From assembly GCA_040220895.1 (NCBI GenBank), contig JAVJVY010000019.1, forward strand, positions 390,854 to 454,853: 64,000 nt of DNA, read 5' to 3'. Of the stretch, positions 1 to 8,696 are shown piece by piece (positions within the stretch are counted from its first letter, which is position 1; each line of letters begins with the position of its first letter). Under the pieces are notes generated by a model, which had not been told where the DNA came from, ran no database searches, and saw only the letters and a program-made list of their open reading frames with translations. The DNA is from UBA11591 sp040220895. GTDB lineage: Bacteria > Bacteroidota > Bacteroidia > Flavobacteriales_E > Vicingaceae. The position numbers and the translations under genes were made by a program.

Positions 1-3000
1 AATTCTGTTCCACTTGTTGCTTACATCTTCTTCGGCTTGTTCCAATAACTTATGAGCCATTTCCTTGTTTTGTTTGATAATCCTGGTATACCTGGACTCA
101 TTGTAGATGTAATCGGTAAGTGGAATGCTTGGTTCCTTGCTGTCCAGCATAAAGGACTTTCCTTTTTCGGCTAAAGGATGGTATCTGAACAGCGGCCAGT
201 ATCCTGATTTTACTGCTAAGTTCTGCTGATCCGCGCCATGACCCATATCAATTCCATGTTCAATGCAATGAGAGTAAGCGATAATCAGGGAAGGTCCGGG
301 GTAGTTAGCCGCTTCGTTGATGGCTTTTATGGTATGCAAGTCTTTGGCACCCATGGCCACTTGAGCCACATAAACGTTTCCGTAGGTTATTGCCTGAAGG
401 GCGAGGTCTTTCTTGGCGATTCGTTTGCCGGCGATAGAAAATTTGGCACTGGCTCCGATGGGCGTTGCCTTAGAGGTCTGGCCGCCTGTATTGGAATAAA
501 CTTCGGTGTCCATTACCAGAATGTTTACATCTTCACCCGTTGATATTACGTGATCAAGACCTCCATAACCAATGTCATAGGCCCATCCGTCACCACCTAT
601 GATCCAAACAAACTTCTTGATCAGATCGTCTGCGTACTGTTCCAGTTCCTTTGCCTCGGGATTTTCTATTCCTTTCAATACCCCGCGCAATTCTTCGATG
701 TTCTTTTGTTGAACCTGCAAGCCCACTTCGTCTTGCTCGCTTGTATTTTCGATTCTCCAAATCAGATCGTCTGGTATTGCACTTTGCAACTTACTCAATA
801 GGTTAAAAGCTTTTTCTCTTTTCTTGTTTGCCGCCATGCGCAATCCAAGTCCGAATTCAGCGTTATCTTCGAACAAAGAGTTGGACCAAGCCGGCCCTCG
901 ACCTTTCTTATTGACTGTCCAAGGTGTTGATGGCAAGTTTCCACCGTAAATGGAAGAACAACCGGTTGCATTGGCCACGATCATGTGTTCTCCGTAAAGC
1001 TGGGTGATAAGTTTCAAATAAGGCGTTTCTCCACAACCGGCGCAGGCTCCTGAAAATTCAAACAGCGGTGTCATGAACTGAGATCCTTTTACATTGGTGA
1101 TCTTCATTCTGGATCGGTCCATGTCTGGCAACTGTAGGAAAAACTCCCAATTCTTTCGCTCTTTTTCGAGAACCGAGGTTCGCTCTACCATGTTAATGGC
1201 CTTGTAATTTTCATCCTCCTTGCTGATAGCAGGGCAGACCTCAATACAAAGATTGCACCCCGTGCAGTCTTCGGCAGCCACCTGCAAACTGTAAGCTTCG
1301 GTCTCTTTATCAAAGTCTTTTCCTATGGGCTGATAATGCAGAAAATCAATAGGGGCCTTTTCGAGTTCCTTAATTGGATAAACCTTTGCTCTTATGGCAG
1401 CGTGTGGGCAGATCAAAACGCATTTGTTGCATTGGGTGCACAATACTTCATCCCATGCAGGAACCAGATCGGCTATATTTCTTTTCTCCCATTGGGTGGT
1501 GGCAGTGGGGAAGGTTCCATCTACAGGAAAAGAGCTCACAGGAAGTTCATCGCCTTTGCCCGCAAGTATTTTTCCCAGAACTTCTCTTACAAAATCGGGA
1601 GCTTCGACAGGAACAGCTTCTTGCAAGGCTCTATCACTTGTCACAGTGTCAGGATAGTTTACTTTCTCCAGATTGGAGATGGCCTTGTCAACAGCGTCAA
1701 AGTTCATTTGAACCACTTTTTCGCCCTTGTGAGCGTAGCTTTTTTCGATCGCTTTTTTAATGCGTGAAATAGCCTCTTCTTGTGGCAGAATGCCCGAAAT
1801 ATGGAAGAAACAGGTTTGTAGAATAGTGTTGATCCGACTGCCAAGTTTAGCTTCTCGAGCCACTTTGGTCGCATCAATGACGTAAAATTCAAGTTTTTTC
1901 TCTATGATCTCGCGCTGGATTGGTTCCGGCAATTCATCCCAGACATGCTCTGCGGTAAAAGGCGCGTTTAACAGAAAAGTAGCCCCATGTTTTGCTTTTT
2001 CCAGAACATCGAACTTCTTTAAAAAATTGAATTGATGACAGGCCACGAAATCGGCCTTTGAAATCAGATAGGTAGAATGTATTGCTTTCTTGCCAAATCT
2101 TAAATGGGATATGGTAAGCGCACCCGCTTTTTTCGAGTCATAAACAAAATAACCCTGCACATAGTCGTCACCCGTGTCGCCAATTATTTTGATAGAATTT
2201 TTATTTGCACTAACTGTTCCGTCGGCGCCTAAACCATAAAAGACACTATTGAAGGTATCTTGTTCAACCGAGAATTCCGGGTCATAGTCAAGGCTTAAAT
2301 GCGTCACATCGTCGGTGATACCAACAGTAAAATGCCTTTTTCTCTTATCTTTTTGCAATTCATCAAAGATACCCTTGACCATGGCCGGTGTAAATTCCTT
2401 GGATGACAGTCCGTATCGCCCGCCAATAATTTCGGGAATTTCGGCAACGGGCGATTCTTCTGCATAGGCACTAAGTACATCTTGATATAATGGATCTCCT
2501 ATGGACCCAGGTTCTTTTGTCCGGTCCATAACGGCAATATTTCGAACACTTTTTGGTAGGGTCTCAATGAACATTTTGGTATCAAACGGTCTGAAGAGGT
2601 GAACATTTAAGAAGCCCACTTTTTCACCTTTGCTGACCATATAATTCACCGTTTCTTCGGTCGCACCGGCACCTGAGCCCATAAGGATAATAACCCGCTC
2701 TGCTTCGGGGTGCCCGGTATATTGAAACGGTCTGTATTTTCTACCCGTTAGTTTTTCAAACGCCACCATGGTATCCAGGACAATTCCAGGAAGCTTGTTA
2801 TAGAATTGATTACCCGCTTCACGGGCCTGGAAAAACACATCGGGATTTTGGGCCGTTCCTCTGATCTTCGGATGTTCTGGATTCAATGATCGGTCCCTGA
2901 GCTTTTTAATTTCATCCTCCGGAATCATTTTTGAGATGATTTCATCGGAAATCATTTCAATTTTACTCAACTCGTGCGAAGTTCTGAAACCATCAAAAAT

Positions 3001-3498
3001 GTGCAGGAACGGAATCCTTGACTTCAATGTAGCACTGTGAGCAATAAGTGACATATCCATGGCTTCTTGAACACTGCTGGCAAATAGCATGGCAAAGCCC
3101 GTGGTTCTTGTGGCCATCACATCACTGTGGTCACCAAATATTGAGAGTGCATGCGTTGCGATGGAACGGGCCGCAATGTGAAAAACAGTAGGGTTTAGCT
3201 CACCTGCAATTTTGAACATGTTTGGAATCATGAGTAGAAGACCTTGCGAAGCTGTGAAGGTAGTGGTCAAGGCACCTCCCTGAAGAGAGCCGTGAACAGC
3301 CCCCGCTGCGCCACCTTCGCTTTGCATTTCCAGAACCTTAGGCACTACTCCCCAGATGTTTGTTTTGCCTTCGGCAGCCCAAAGATCAACCCATTCTCCC
3401 ATGGGCGATGCCGGTGTGATCGGGTAGATTGCACATACTTCGTTGACTTTGTAGGCGATGTACGAAGCAGCTTCGTTTCCGTCGATGATTGATCTCAT
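1..3498 (-). CDS. nifJ: pyruvate:ferredoxin (flavodoxin) oxidoreductase, 3' end beyond window
   Basis: Cytoplasmic, CoA-dependent oxidation of pyruvate to acetyl-CoA, with electrons passed to ferredoxin or flavodoxin. Translating the minus strand from the ATG at 3498 gives 1166 codons, open at the window edge. The family is usually about 1170-1200 residues, so only a short tail is missing. In order: the pyrimidine-binding domain with YPITPASPMGEWVDLW near residue 25; two ferredoxin-like 4Fe-4S clusters (CTQCNKC near 686, CTGCNLC near 744); the proximal cluster motif CAGCGETPYLKL near 819; and the thiamine diphosphate site GGDGWAYDIGYGG near 971. It is transcribed away from the methyltransferase across a 131-base gap. 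No damage is seen. Identification is firm. Confidence 0.96.
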   Translation of the reverse strand, partial: MRSIIDGNEAASYIAYKVNEVCAIYPITPASPMGEWVDLWAAEGKTNIWGVVPKVLEMQSEGGAAGAVHGSLQGGALTTTFTASQGLLLMIPNMFKIAGELNPTVFHIAARSIATHALSIFGDHSDVMATRTTGFAMLFASSVQEAMDMSLIAHSATLKSRIPFLHIFDGFRTSHELSKIEMISDEIISKMIPEDEIKKLRDRSLNPEHPKIRGTAQNPDVFFQAREAGNQFYNKLPGIVLDTMVAFEKLTGRKYRPFQYTGHPEAERVIILMGSGAGATEETVNYMVSKGEKVGFLNVHLFRPFDTKMFIETLPKSVRNIAVMDRTKEPGSIGDPLYQDVLSAYAEESPVAEIPEIIGGRYGLSSKEFTPAMVKGIFDELQKDKRKRHFTVGITDDVTHLSLDYDPEFSVEQDTFNSVFYGLGADGTVSANKNSIKIIGDTGDDYVQGYFVYDSKKAGALTISHLRFGKKAIHSTYLISKADFVACHQFNFLKKFDVLEKAKHGATFLLNAPFTAEHVWDELPEPIQREIIEKKLEFYVIDATKVAREAKLGSRINTILQTCFFHISGILPQEEAISRIKKAIEKSYAHKGEKVVQMNFDAVDKAISNLEKVNYPDTVTSDRALQEAVPVEAPDFVREVLGKILAGKGDELPVSSFPVDGTFPTATTQWEKRNIADLVPAWDEVLCTQCNKCVLICPHAAIRAKVYPIKELEKAPIDFLHYQPIGKDFDKETEAYSLQVAAEDCTGCNLCIEVCPAISKEDENYKAINMVERTSVLEKERKNWEFFLQLPDMDRSRMKITNVKGSQFMTPLFEFSGACAGCGETPYLKLITQLYGEHMIVANATGCSSIYGGNLPSTPWTVNKKGRGPAWSNSLFEDNAEFGLGLRMAANKKREKAFNLLSKLQSAIPDDLIWRIENTSEQDEVGLQVQQKNIEELRGVLKGIENPEAKELEQYADDLIKKFVWIIGGDGWAYDIGYGGLDHVISTGEDVNILVMDTEVYSNTGGQTSKATPIGASAKFSIAGKRIAKKDLALQAITYGNVYVAQVAMGAKDLHTIKAINEAANYPGPSLIIAYSHCIEHGIDMGHGADQQNLAVKSGYWPLFRYHPLAEKGKSFMLDSKEPSIPLTDYIYNESRYTRIIKQNKEMAHKLLEQAEEDVSNKWNRI

Positions 3499-3629
3499 AA
3501 TGCAAGAAATTTGGAACGATTTACCCGAAAGTTAGAGCTATTGCGGCGCCTAAATAATGACCTGTATCAGTTATAGAACTGAAGAATAACGCCTTACATG
3601 GCGCTCCTTTTGAATCAGCCATTCAGGAG

Positions 3630-4862
3630 ATGTTTATACATTTACCGGGCATGTTAAACACACTTCATAAAATGGCCCAACGGGCGCGGCTGGTTGTCCG
3701 GTCGGGGAGGATCCGTAACGAAGTGCGATCGGCGGGCTACACCCTTCGAATTGACGCCCCTCAGGGTGAAATGGAAGGGCCCTTTACCACCGTCATGGGC
3801 GTTATTTTCACCGAAACTGGCTCTCATGTTAGCGAATGCAAAGCCAAGGCAGGAGAAGAGGTCATTCGTGTTCTCCTGCATGAGCGTCCGGATCTGCTGC
3901 GATCCCTGAAGGGAAGTCAGCCAACAGGATTTTCATTCATAGTACCCAACCTGGGCAGTAAGACAAAGATTGAATTCACTATCAAGGCCGATGACAAGAC
4001 CTTTGAACACAACATGGAATTTTCGTTCAGGGGTGCAGATTACAGGAATCTGATGGACAGGAGGAAGGCAAAAAGAGAAAGGCTGAAGGCCATTATGTGT
4101 TGTCCGGAATGCAAAACTGAAATAGGACCGTCCGTGAGCTCATGCCCTTCCTGCCAGCGAGTATTTACAAGTTCATCCTATGATTTCAGAAGTCCCGAAC
4201 TGGACCTGGAAATTGATTCATCGGGGAGGGGAAATATTTCTGCACACCAATACGACCAAAAAGCCACGGACCTGATAGAAAAGTTTAAAGACGGGCTCTT
4301 GCTGGACAATGGCTGCGGCCTGAGAAAGACCTATTACGAAAATGTCGTGAATTTCGAGATCGAGGATTACCCCACCACCGACGTTTTGGGAGTGGGAGAG
4401 GAGCTTCCTTTTAAAGATGCTTCTTTTGATGCCGTATTTTCGCTCAGTGTTCTTGAACATGTCAGGGATCCTTTCAAATGTGCCACGGAGATCATGCGCG
4501 TACTTAAGCCGGGCGGGGAGCTTTTTGTCGCCGTTCCTTTTTTGCAACCCTTTCACGGATACCCGGATCACTTTTACAACATGACCAGCAGCGGCCTGAA
4601 GAACCTCTTTGACGGACAAGTCGATATCCGCGAGATCGGTGTATCCAAAGCGGGCCATCCTTTCTGGTCCATTCAATGGATTCTCCGAAACTACAGCCAT
4701 GGTTTGAGTGAGGCTGAGTCAGCTGTCTTTAAAGAACTCAGGGTCAAGGATCTGATGGAACCCGGTCATCGCCTTCAGGATTTTCTTCTGAAGAACCTGA
4801 ACGATGCCAAAAGGGAAGAGCTTGCTTCTTTCAATTACATGCTGGCCACAAAGAAAGCCTAA
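3630..4862 (+). CDS. SAM-dependent methyltransferase with N-terminal beta-sandwich and zinc ribbon
   Basis: Predicted class I methyltransferase of 410 residues, substrate unknown. Residues 45-135 contain an HERPDLL...TGFSF pattern like the small beta-sandwich domain found in many glycan-synthesis enzymes. A zinc ribbon follows (C158-C161 and C172-C175), then a Methyltransf_11 domain with SAM motif LLLDNGCGL at 223-231 and SVLEHVRDP plus VLKPGG at 273-296. The context does not name a substrate; the domain mix suggests glycan or lipid-linked sugar modification, which is inference. The DNA looks richer in G+C than its neighbours by eye. The stop overlaps the convergent gene by 4 bases. The start at 3630 is the first in-frame ATG; a later one at 3651 is possible. 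Confidence 0.82.
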   Translation: MFIHLPGMLNTLHKMAQRARLVVRSGRIRNEVRSAGYTLRIDAPQGEMEGPFTTVMGVIFTETGSHVSECKAKAGEEVIRVLLHERPDLLRSLKGSQPTGFSFIVPNLGSKTKIEFTIKADDKTFEHNMEFSFRGADYRNLMDRRKAKRERLKAIMCCPECKTEIGPSVSSCPSCQRVFTSSSYDFRSPELDLEIDSSGRGNISAHQYDQKATDLIEKFKDGLLLDNGCGLRKTYYENVVNFEIEDYPTTDVLGVGEELPFKDASFDAVFSLSVLEHVRDPFKCATEIMRVLKPGGELFVAVPFLQPFHGYPDHFYNMTSSGLKNLFDGQVDIREIGVSKAGHPFWSIQWILRNYSHGLSEAESAVFKELRVKDLMEPGHRLQDFLLKNLNDAKREELASFNYMLATKKA

Positions 4863-5389
4863 GCCAGTTCAAAGCTTTCCAGTTCCTTCCATTGCTTTCC
4901 ATCGTGTTTAAAGAGCGTAATTTCATTTCCCGGAACCTCATCGTCGAAAATCAAGTCTTTTAAGTCCTGAAAGGCCCTTGCGTAAGTTTCTCTGTTCACG
5001 TCCCTGGTCATCAGGGTGACGTGGGGATGAAAGTGATCATCAAGTTTACCGAATCCCCCTTCCTGCATGGCCCTCTGGATGACCATCCTGGTGTTCTCCA
5101 GCCAGTCGCTCTTGAGAACGTCGATAAAGACGGTGCGAGGCGGAAATGAAGAGATGCCCCGCAGCTGAAATTTCCCTTTTGTGAGTTTGCGACATGCATT
5201 TTTAACCTTCTTGATCAATTCCACTTCGCGATCAGCTTCGACACGCATGGGCATGTGCAGCGTGATGTGGGGTGGGCTTTTCAATGCGTGACGAATGCCG
5301 TACTTCTTGATAAAGCCTTCTTTGAGGCCGGTGATTTCCTCCTTGGTGGGAGAGGGCAGGGCAATGGCGACGAAATAGAGTTTTTTCAA
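4859..5389 (-). CDS. 2'-5' RNA ligase / cyclic phosphodiesterase family (2H) protein
   Basis: 176-residue member of the 2H phosphoesterase superfamily (LigT/ThpR-like). Both signature HxTx motifs are present: HITL at 41-44 and HVTL at 123-126, spaced as in the family, where the two histidines act on 2',3'-cyclic phosphate or 2'-5' linked RNA. Known members ligate or open RNA ends in vitro; the physiological role is usually unclear. It lies downstream of rplT beyond a terminator hairpin, so it probably has its own promoter. Its last 4 bases overlap the convergent methyltransferase stop. Family assignment is confident; the reaction is not proven by sequence. Confidence 0.85.
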   Translation of the reverse strand: MKKLYFVAIALPSPTKEEITGLKEGFIKKYGIRHALKSPPHITLHMPMRVEADREVELIKKVKNACRKLTKGKFQLRGISSFPPRTVFIDVLKSDWLENTRMVIQRAMQEGGFGKLDDHFHPHVTLMTRDVNRETYARAFQDLKDLIFDDEVPGNEITLFKHDGKQWKELESFELA

Positions 5390-5404
5390 AACCGTTGCCC
5401 TAAA

Positions 5405-5436
5405 AATAAGAAAGGCGCATCATATGACGCGCCTCT
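5405..5436 (-). terminator. intrinsic terminator after rplT
   Basis: A 22-base near-perfect inverted repeat at 5413-5434 (arms AGGCGC/GCGCCT extending into TCATATGA) is followed on the minus strand by a T-rich run (TTTCTTATTTTTA). It sits 20 bases after the rplT stop and would end the thrS-infC-rpmI-rplT transcript. Confidence 0.75.
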
Positions 5437-5453
5437 CAAAGGGTTGGGTAAAT

Positions 5454-5798
5454 TTATTTCACCGTCTCTACCACCTTTTTAAAGGCTTCCGGATGGTTCA
5501 TGGCCAAATCAGCCAATGTTTTTCTGTTGAGTTCTATGTTCTTTTCGCTCAATTTATGGATAAACGTGCTGTAAGACATGCCGTGCTCTCTCACACCGGC
5601 ATTGATCCTTGCAATCCACAAAGCGCGGAAATTACGCTTCTTTTGCTTCCTCCCGATGTATGCATAGACTCCGGCTTTTTCAACGGCATTCTTAGCAACG
5701 GTGTGGACGTTCTTCCTGCGGCCAAAATATCCTTTGGCTTCTTTTAGAACCTTTTTTCTTCTGGCCTTAGCGGCAACTGAATTTACTGATCTTGGCAT
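5454..5798 (-). CDS. rplT: 50S ribosomal protein L20
   Basis: 114 residues, standard length, highly basic. It begins MPRSVNSVAAKARRKKVLK and contains the GRRKNVHTVAK and RRK-rich N-terminal extension typical of L20, which binds 23S rRNA early in large-subunit assembly. It is the last gene of the thrS-infC-rpmI-rplT unit, 85 bases after rpmI and followed by a clear hairpin terminator. L20 represses its own operon in several bacteria; I see no obvious rRNA-mimic leader here. Confidence 0.98.
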   Translation of the reverse strand: MPRSVNSVAAKARRKKVLKEAKGYFGRRKNVHTVAKNAVEKAGVYAYIGRKQKKRNFRALWIARINAGVREHGMSYSTFIHKLSEKNIELNRKTLADLAMNHPEAFKKVVETVK

Positions 5799-5883
5799 TA
5801 TTTTTCGTTTTTTGACGGGCAGCGCTCAATGTTGAGACTTAGTACTGCCAATCGGGTTTTTATATTACGATAACCAACCTTGC

Positions 5884-6078
5884 TTAAATGCAAAGTTGCA
5901 GCTTGACATTTTTCTCATCGGTCTTATGCACGAGTGCAGAATGTGTCAAGTTTCTTTTTTGTTTCGTTGTCTTTTTTGTCAGGATGTGGCTCTTAAAGGC
6001 GTGCTTTCGCTTGATCTTACCTGTGGCAGTCAATTTGAATCGCTTTTTAGCTCCTGAAACGGTTTTCATTTTTGGCAT
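5884..6078 (-). CDS. rpmI: 50S ribosomal protein L35
   Basis: 64 residues, normal for L35, with the diagnostic start MPKMKTVSGAKKRFK and the basic HILTKKTTKQKRNL segment. It is part of the large ribosomal subunit. It lies 10 bases downstream of infC and upstream of rplT in the conserved translation operon, so it is almost certainly co-transcribed and co-regulated with them. Confidence 0.98.
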   Translation of the reverse strand: MPKMKTVSGAKKRFKLTATGKIKRKHAFKSHILTKKTTKQKRNLTHSALVHKTDEKNVKLQLCI

Positions 6079-6088
6079 GACGTCTATT

Positions 6089-6643
6089 TTATTTCTTTAA
6101 TTTTTTTGGAGCAAGAATCATAATCATCTTTTTCCCTTCCAGCTTTGGCATTGATTCAACCAATCCTGTTTCTTCAAGTGCTTGTGCAAGTTTAAGCAAC
6201 AAAATCTCTCCTTTCTCTTTGAATAGGATGGATCGACCTTTAAAAAATACGTAAGCCTTGACCTTAGCACCTTCCTGTAAGAATTTTTCTGCGTGCTTGT
6301 GCTTGAAGTTGAAGTCGTGTTCATCCGTGTTCGGACCGAAACGGATTTCCTTGACCACAATCTTGGTGGACTTAGATTTAATCTCTTTTTGCTTCTTCTT
6401 TTGCTCGTACAGAAACTTCTTGTAGTCCACAACCCGACAAACAGGTGGAACAGCCTTGGCAGAGATTTCTACCAGGTCGAGTCCATTTTCTTCAGCAAGC
6501 CTCAATCCATCCTGAAGAGAATAGATATCAGATTTAATATTGTCTCCTACCAGGCGTATTTCCGAAGCTGTGATGTACTGATTTATTTTGTACGGCTCCT
6601 CTTTGCGAAAATAACGCCCTCTTCCTCTGTACTGCTTTTTAAT
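6089..6643 (-). CDS. infC: translation initiation factor IF-3, ATT start
   Basis: IF-3 binds the 30S subunit and checks start codon and initiator tRNA pairing. The first in-frame ATG (6505) would begin MRLAEENGLDLVEIS and would delete most of the N-terminal domain. Reading further upstream restores the conserved segment ITASEIRLVGDNIKSDIYS. The frame runs back to an ATT at 6641-6643 (ATA just before it), giving 184 residues, the usual length. No ATG, GTG or TTG lies in this extension. ATT is the known start of E. coli infC, where IF-3 represses its own translation from this poor codon, so the same control is likely here. Only 4 bases separate it from the thrS stop. Confidence 0.9.
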   Translation of the reverse strand: MKKQYRGRGRYFRKEEPYKINQYITASEIRLVGDNIKSDIYSLQDGLRLAEENGLDLVEISAKAVPPVCRVVDYKKFLYEQKKKQKEIKSKSTKIVVKEIRFGPNTDEHDFNFKHKHAEKFLQEGAKVKAYVFFKGRSILFKEKGEILLLKLAQALEETGLVESMPKLEGKKMIMILAPKKLKK

Positions 6644-6647
6644 TATT

Positions 6648-8591
6648 TTATTCGTTTAGTAAACTACTTATTTCATTTTTCACCAGTTCGGCAAACTCTT
6701 CAATAGTGAGTTTACCGATCTCGCCCTCGCCGTGTTTTCGGACAGAAAGATTATTGTCCTCGACTTCCTGTTCTCCGATTATCAACATGTAAGGAATTTT
6801 TTGTAAGGAAGCTTCTCGTATCTTTTTCCCTATTTTTTCACCCCTTTCATCAACGAGGCCGCGAATATCGTAATTTTTAAGCAAACTTGAAACATTTCGG
6901 GCCTGCTCATTAAAGCGTTCTGAAATTGGCAAGATGATGTATTGACGATCTGTCAACCATAAGGGAAACAGTCCGTTACAATGCTCGATTAAAAGCGCTA
7001 TGAATCGTTCCATCGATCCGAACGGCGCTCTGTGAATCATTACTGGGCGGTGCACCTGATTATCACTACCGGCATATTCCAGTTCGAAGCGTTCAGGAAG
7101 GTTGTAATCTACTTGTATGGTGCCCAACTGCCAACTTCGACCCAGTACATCCTTAACCATAAAATCTAATTTTGGCCCGTAAAAGGCGGCCTCACCGTAT
7201 TCAATGACATATTTCAGTCCTTTTTTCTGAACTGAATTCAAGATGGCTTGTTCAGCTTTTTCCCAATTTTCGTCACTCCCGATGTATTTGGAATGATCTT
7301 CTCGATCCCGCAAAGAAACCTGAACAGTGAACTCACCGAATTCCAGCGCCTTCAGAACATATAGCACCAGGTCAATTACTTTGATGAATTCGTCTTCCAC
7401 CTGATCGGCGGCGCAAAAAATATGGGCGTCGTCTTGTGTAAACCCACGTACACGTGTTAAGCCATGCAATTCACCACTTTGTTCGTAGCGGTATACTGTT
7501 CCGAATTCGGCCAGGCGAAGAGGAAGATCGCGGTACGATCTGGGTGAGGACTTATAAATCTCACAATGGTGAGGGCAATTCATTGGTTTTAACAGAAATT
7601 CTTCATTCTCATCCGGGGTATGGATGGGTTGGAAGCTATCTTCTCCGTACTTTTCGTAATGACCAGATGTAACGTAAAGTTCTTTACTGCCAATGTGAGG
7701 TGTCATGACCGTTTGGTAACCCGCTTCTTCTTGAGAAGCCCTTAAAAATCGTTCTAGTTTTTCCCTAAGGGCAGCCCCTCTTGGCAACCATAATGGAAGG
7801 CCTTGACCTACTTTCTGCGAAAAAGTGAAGATCTCTAATTCCTTGCCCAATTTTCTGTGATCCCTTTTTTTGGCCTCTTCCAACAATTCGAGGTATTCAT
7901 CTAACTCCTTTTGTTTAGGAAAGGTGATGCCGTAGATTCTTGTTAGCTGTTTTCTATTTTCATCACCGCGCCAATAGGCACCCGCAACATTGAGAAGTTT
8001 GATGGCTTTGATGTATCCAGTATCCGGAATATGCGGACCGCGGCACAGATCGGTGAAGTTTCCTTGCTGGTAAAAGGTGATCTCACCATCAGTCAAGTCA
8101 TTTATCAGCTCAAGTTTGTATTCATCGTCTTTGTCGGTAAAGTATGCCAGGGCATCCGCTTTTGATACCTCAGTGCGCAGGTAAGTATTTTTTAATGAGG
8201 CAAGTTCTTTCATCTTTGCCTCAATCTCGGGTAAGTCATCGGCCGAAATCACACGGTCACCCGTGTCAATGTCGTAGTAAAAACCATTGTCAATAGGTGG
8301 TCCAATTCCAAATTTAATTCCGGGGTAGAGCGATTCCAACGATTCTGCCATCAGGTGAGCCGAAGAATGCCACATGGTTTTTTTGCCCTCTTCGTCATTC
8401 CAGGTAAGCAATGTCAGATTACAGTCGGAATTTAGAGGCCTGCTAGCATCCCAGACTTCTTCATTCACTTTTGCTGACAGCACGTTTCTGGCCAGGCCAT
8501 GACTGATGCTTTTGGCAACATCCATGGAAGTACTGCCCTTTTCTATTTCACGAACTGATCCGTCGGGTAATGTGACTTTAATGGTAGACAT
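6648..8591 (-). CDS. thrS: threonyl-tRNA synthetase
   Basis: Class II aminoacyl-tRNA synthetase charging tRNA-Thr. I start it at the ATG at 8591 (MSTIKVTLPDGSVREI), which gives 647 residues and begins exactly at the TGS domain; an upstream ATG at 8666 runs through a terminator hairpin and a promoter element. Order: TGS domain (1-65), editing domain with its HSSAHL motif, catalytic core with MNCPHHCEIYKSSPRSYRDLPLRLAEFG split around class II motifs and VRGFTQDDAHIF, and the C-terminal anticodon-binding domain. It leads the translation operon with infC, rpmI and rplT. A TAACTTTG -7 element lies 18 bases upstream. Confidence 0.97.
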   Translation of the reverse strand: MSTIKVTLPDGSVREIEKGSTSMDVAKSISHGLARNVLSAKVNEEVWDASRPLNSDCNLTLLTWNDEEGKKTMWHSSAHLMAESLESLYPGIKFGIGPPIDNGFYYDIDTGDRVISADDLPEIEAKMKELASLKNTYLRTEVSKADALAYFTDKDDEYKLELINDLTDGEITFYQQGNFTDLCRGPHIPDTGYIKAIKLLNVAGAYWRGDENRKQLTRIYGITFPKQKELDEYLELLEEAKKRDHRKLGKELEIFTFSQKVGQGLPLWLPRGAALREKLERFLRASQEEAGYQTVMTPHIGSKELYVTSGHYEKYGEDSFQPIHTPDENEEFLLKPMNCPHHCEIYKSSPRSYRDLPLRLAEFGTVYRYEQSGELHGLTRVRGFTQDDAHIFCAADQVEDEFIKVIDLVLYVLKALEFGEFTVQVSLRDREDHSKYIGSDENWEKAEQAILNSVQKKGLKYVIEYGEAAFYGPKLDFMVKDVLGRSWQLGTIQVDYNLPERFELEYAGSDNQVHRPVMIHRAPFGSMERFIALLIEHCNGLFPLWLTDRQYIILPISERFNEQARNVSSLLKNYDIRGLVDERGEKIGKKIREASLQKIPYMLIIGEQEVEDNNLSVRKHGEGEIGKLTIEEFAELVKNEISSLLNE

Positions 8592-8608
8592 CAATAAAAA
8601 TTGAGTGG

Positions 8609-8616
8609 CAAAGTTA
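8609..8616 (-). promoter_or_regulatory. Bacteroidota -7 promoter element for thrS operon
   Basis: TAACTTTG on the minus strand matches the Bacteroidota vegetative -7 consensus TAnnTTTG and lies just upstream of the thrS start. No convincing -33 TTG is seen at the usual spacing. Confidence 0.45.
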
Positions 8617-8645
8617 AGTGAGTTCTGTATAAATTCATGGAATAC

Positions 8646-8680
8646 CAAAAAAAAACCCTCCGCCATTGACGAAGGGTTTT
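8646..8680 (-). terminator. intrinsic terminator after the small exported protein gene
   Basis: Stem AAAACCCT/AGGGTTTT (8652-8659 with 8673-8680) around a 13-base loop, followed by a T run on the minus strand. It lies 17 bases after the stop at 8697 and insulates thrS from that gene. The flanking A and T runs mean it could also work in the other direction. Confidence 0.8.
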
Positions 8681-8696
8681 AATATATGATTCTTGG

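Noticed and set aside
1336..1767. Overlapping plus-strand open frames opposite nifJ
   Set aside because: Frames opposite a highly conserved oxidoreductase; the minus-strand translation explains the sequence fully, including the 4Fe-4S motifs.
1..3498. nifJ as a truncated pseudogene
   Set aside because: The frame is intact to the window edge, and the missing tail fits the edge position.
4218..4700. 160-codon open frame on the minus strand opposite the methyltransferase
   Set aside because: It lies wholly within a gene with clear domains, resembles no protein and has no promoter or coupling; it is a shadow frame.
8592..8666. Longer thrS beginning at the ATG at 8666
   Set aside because: The extension passes through a terminator stem and a promoter-like element and adds residues before the conserved TGS domain.
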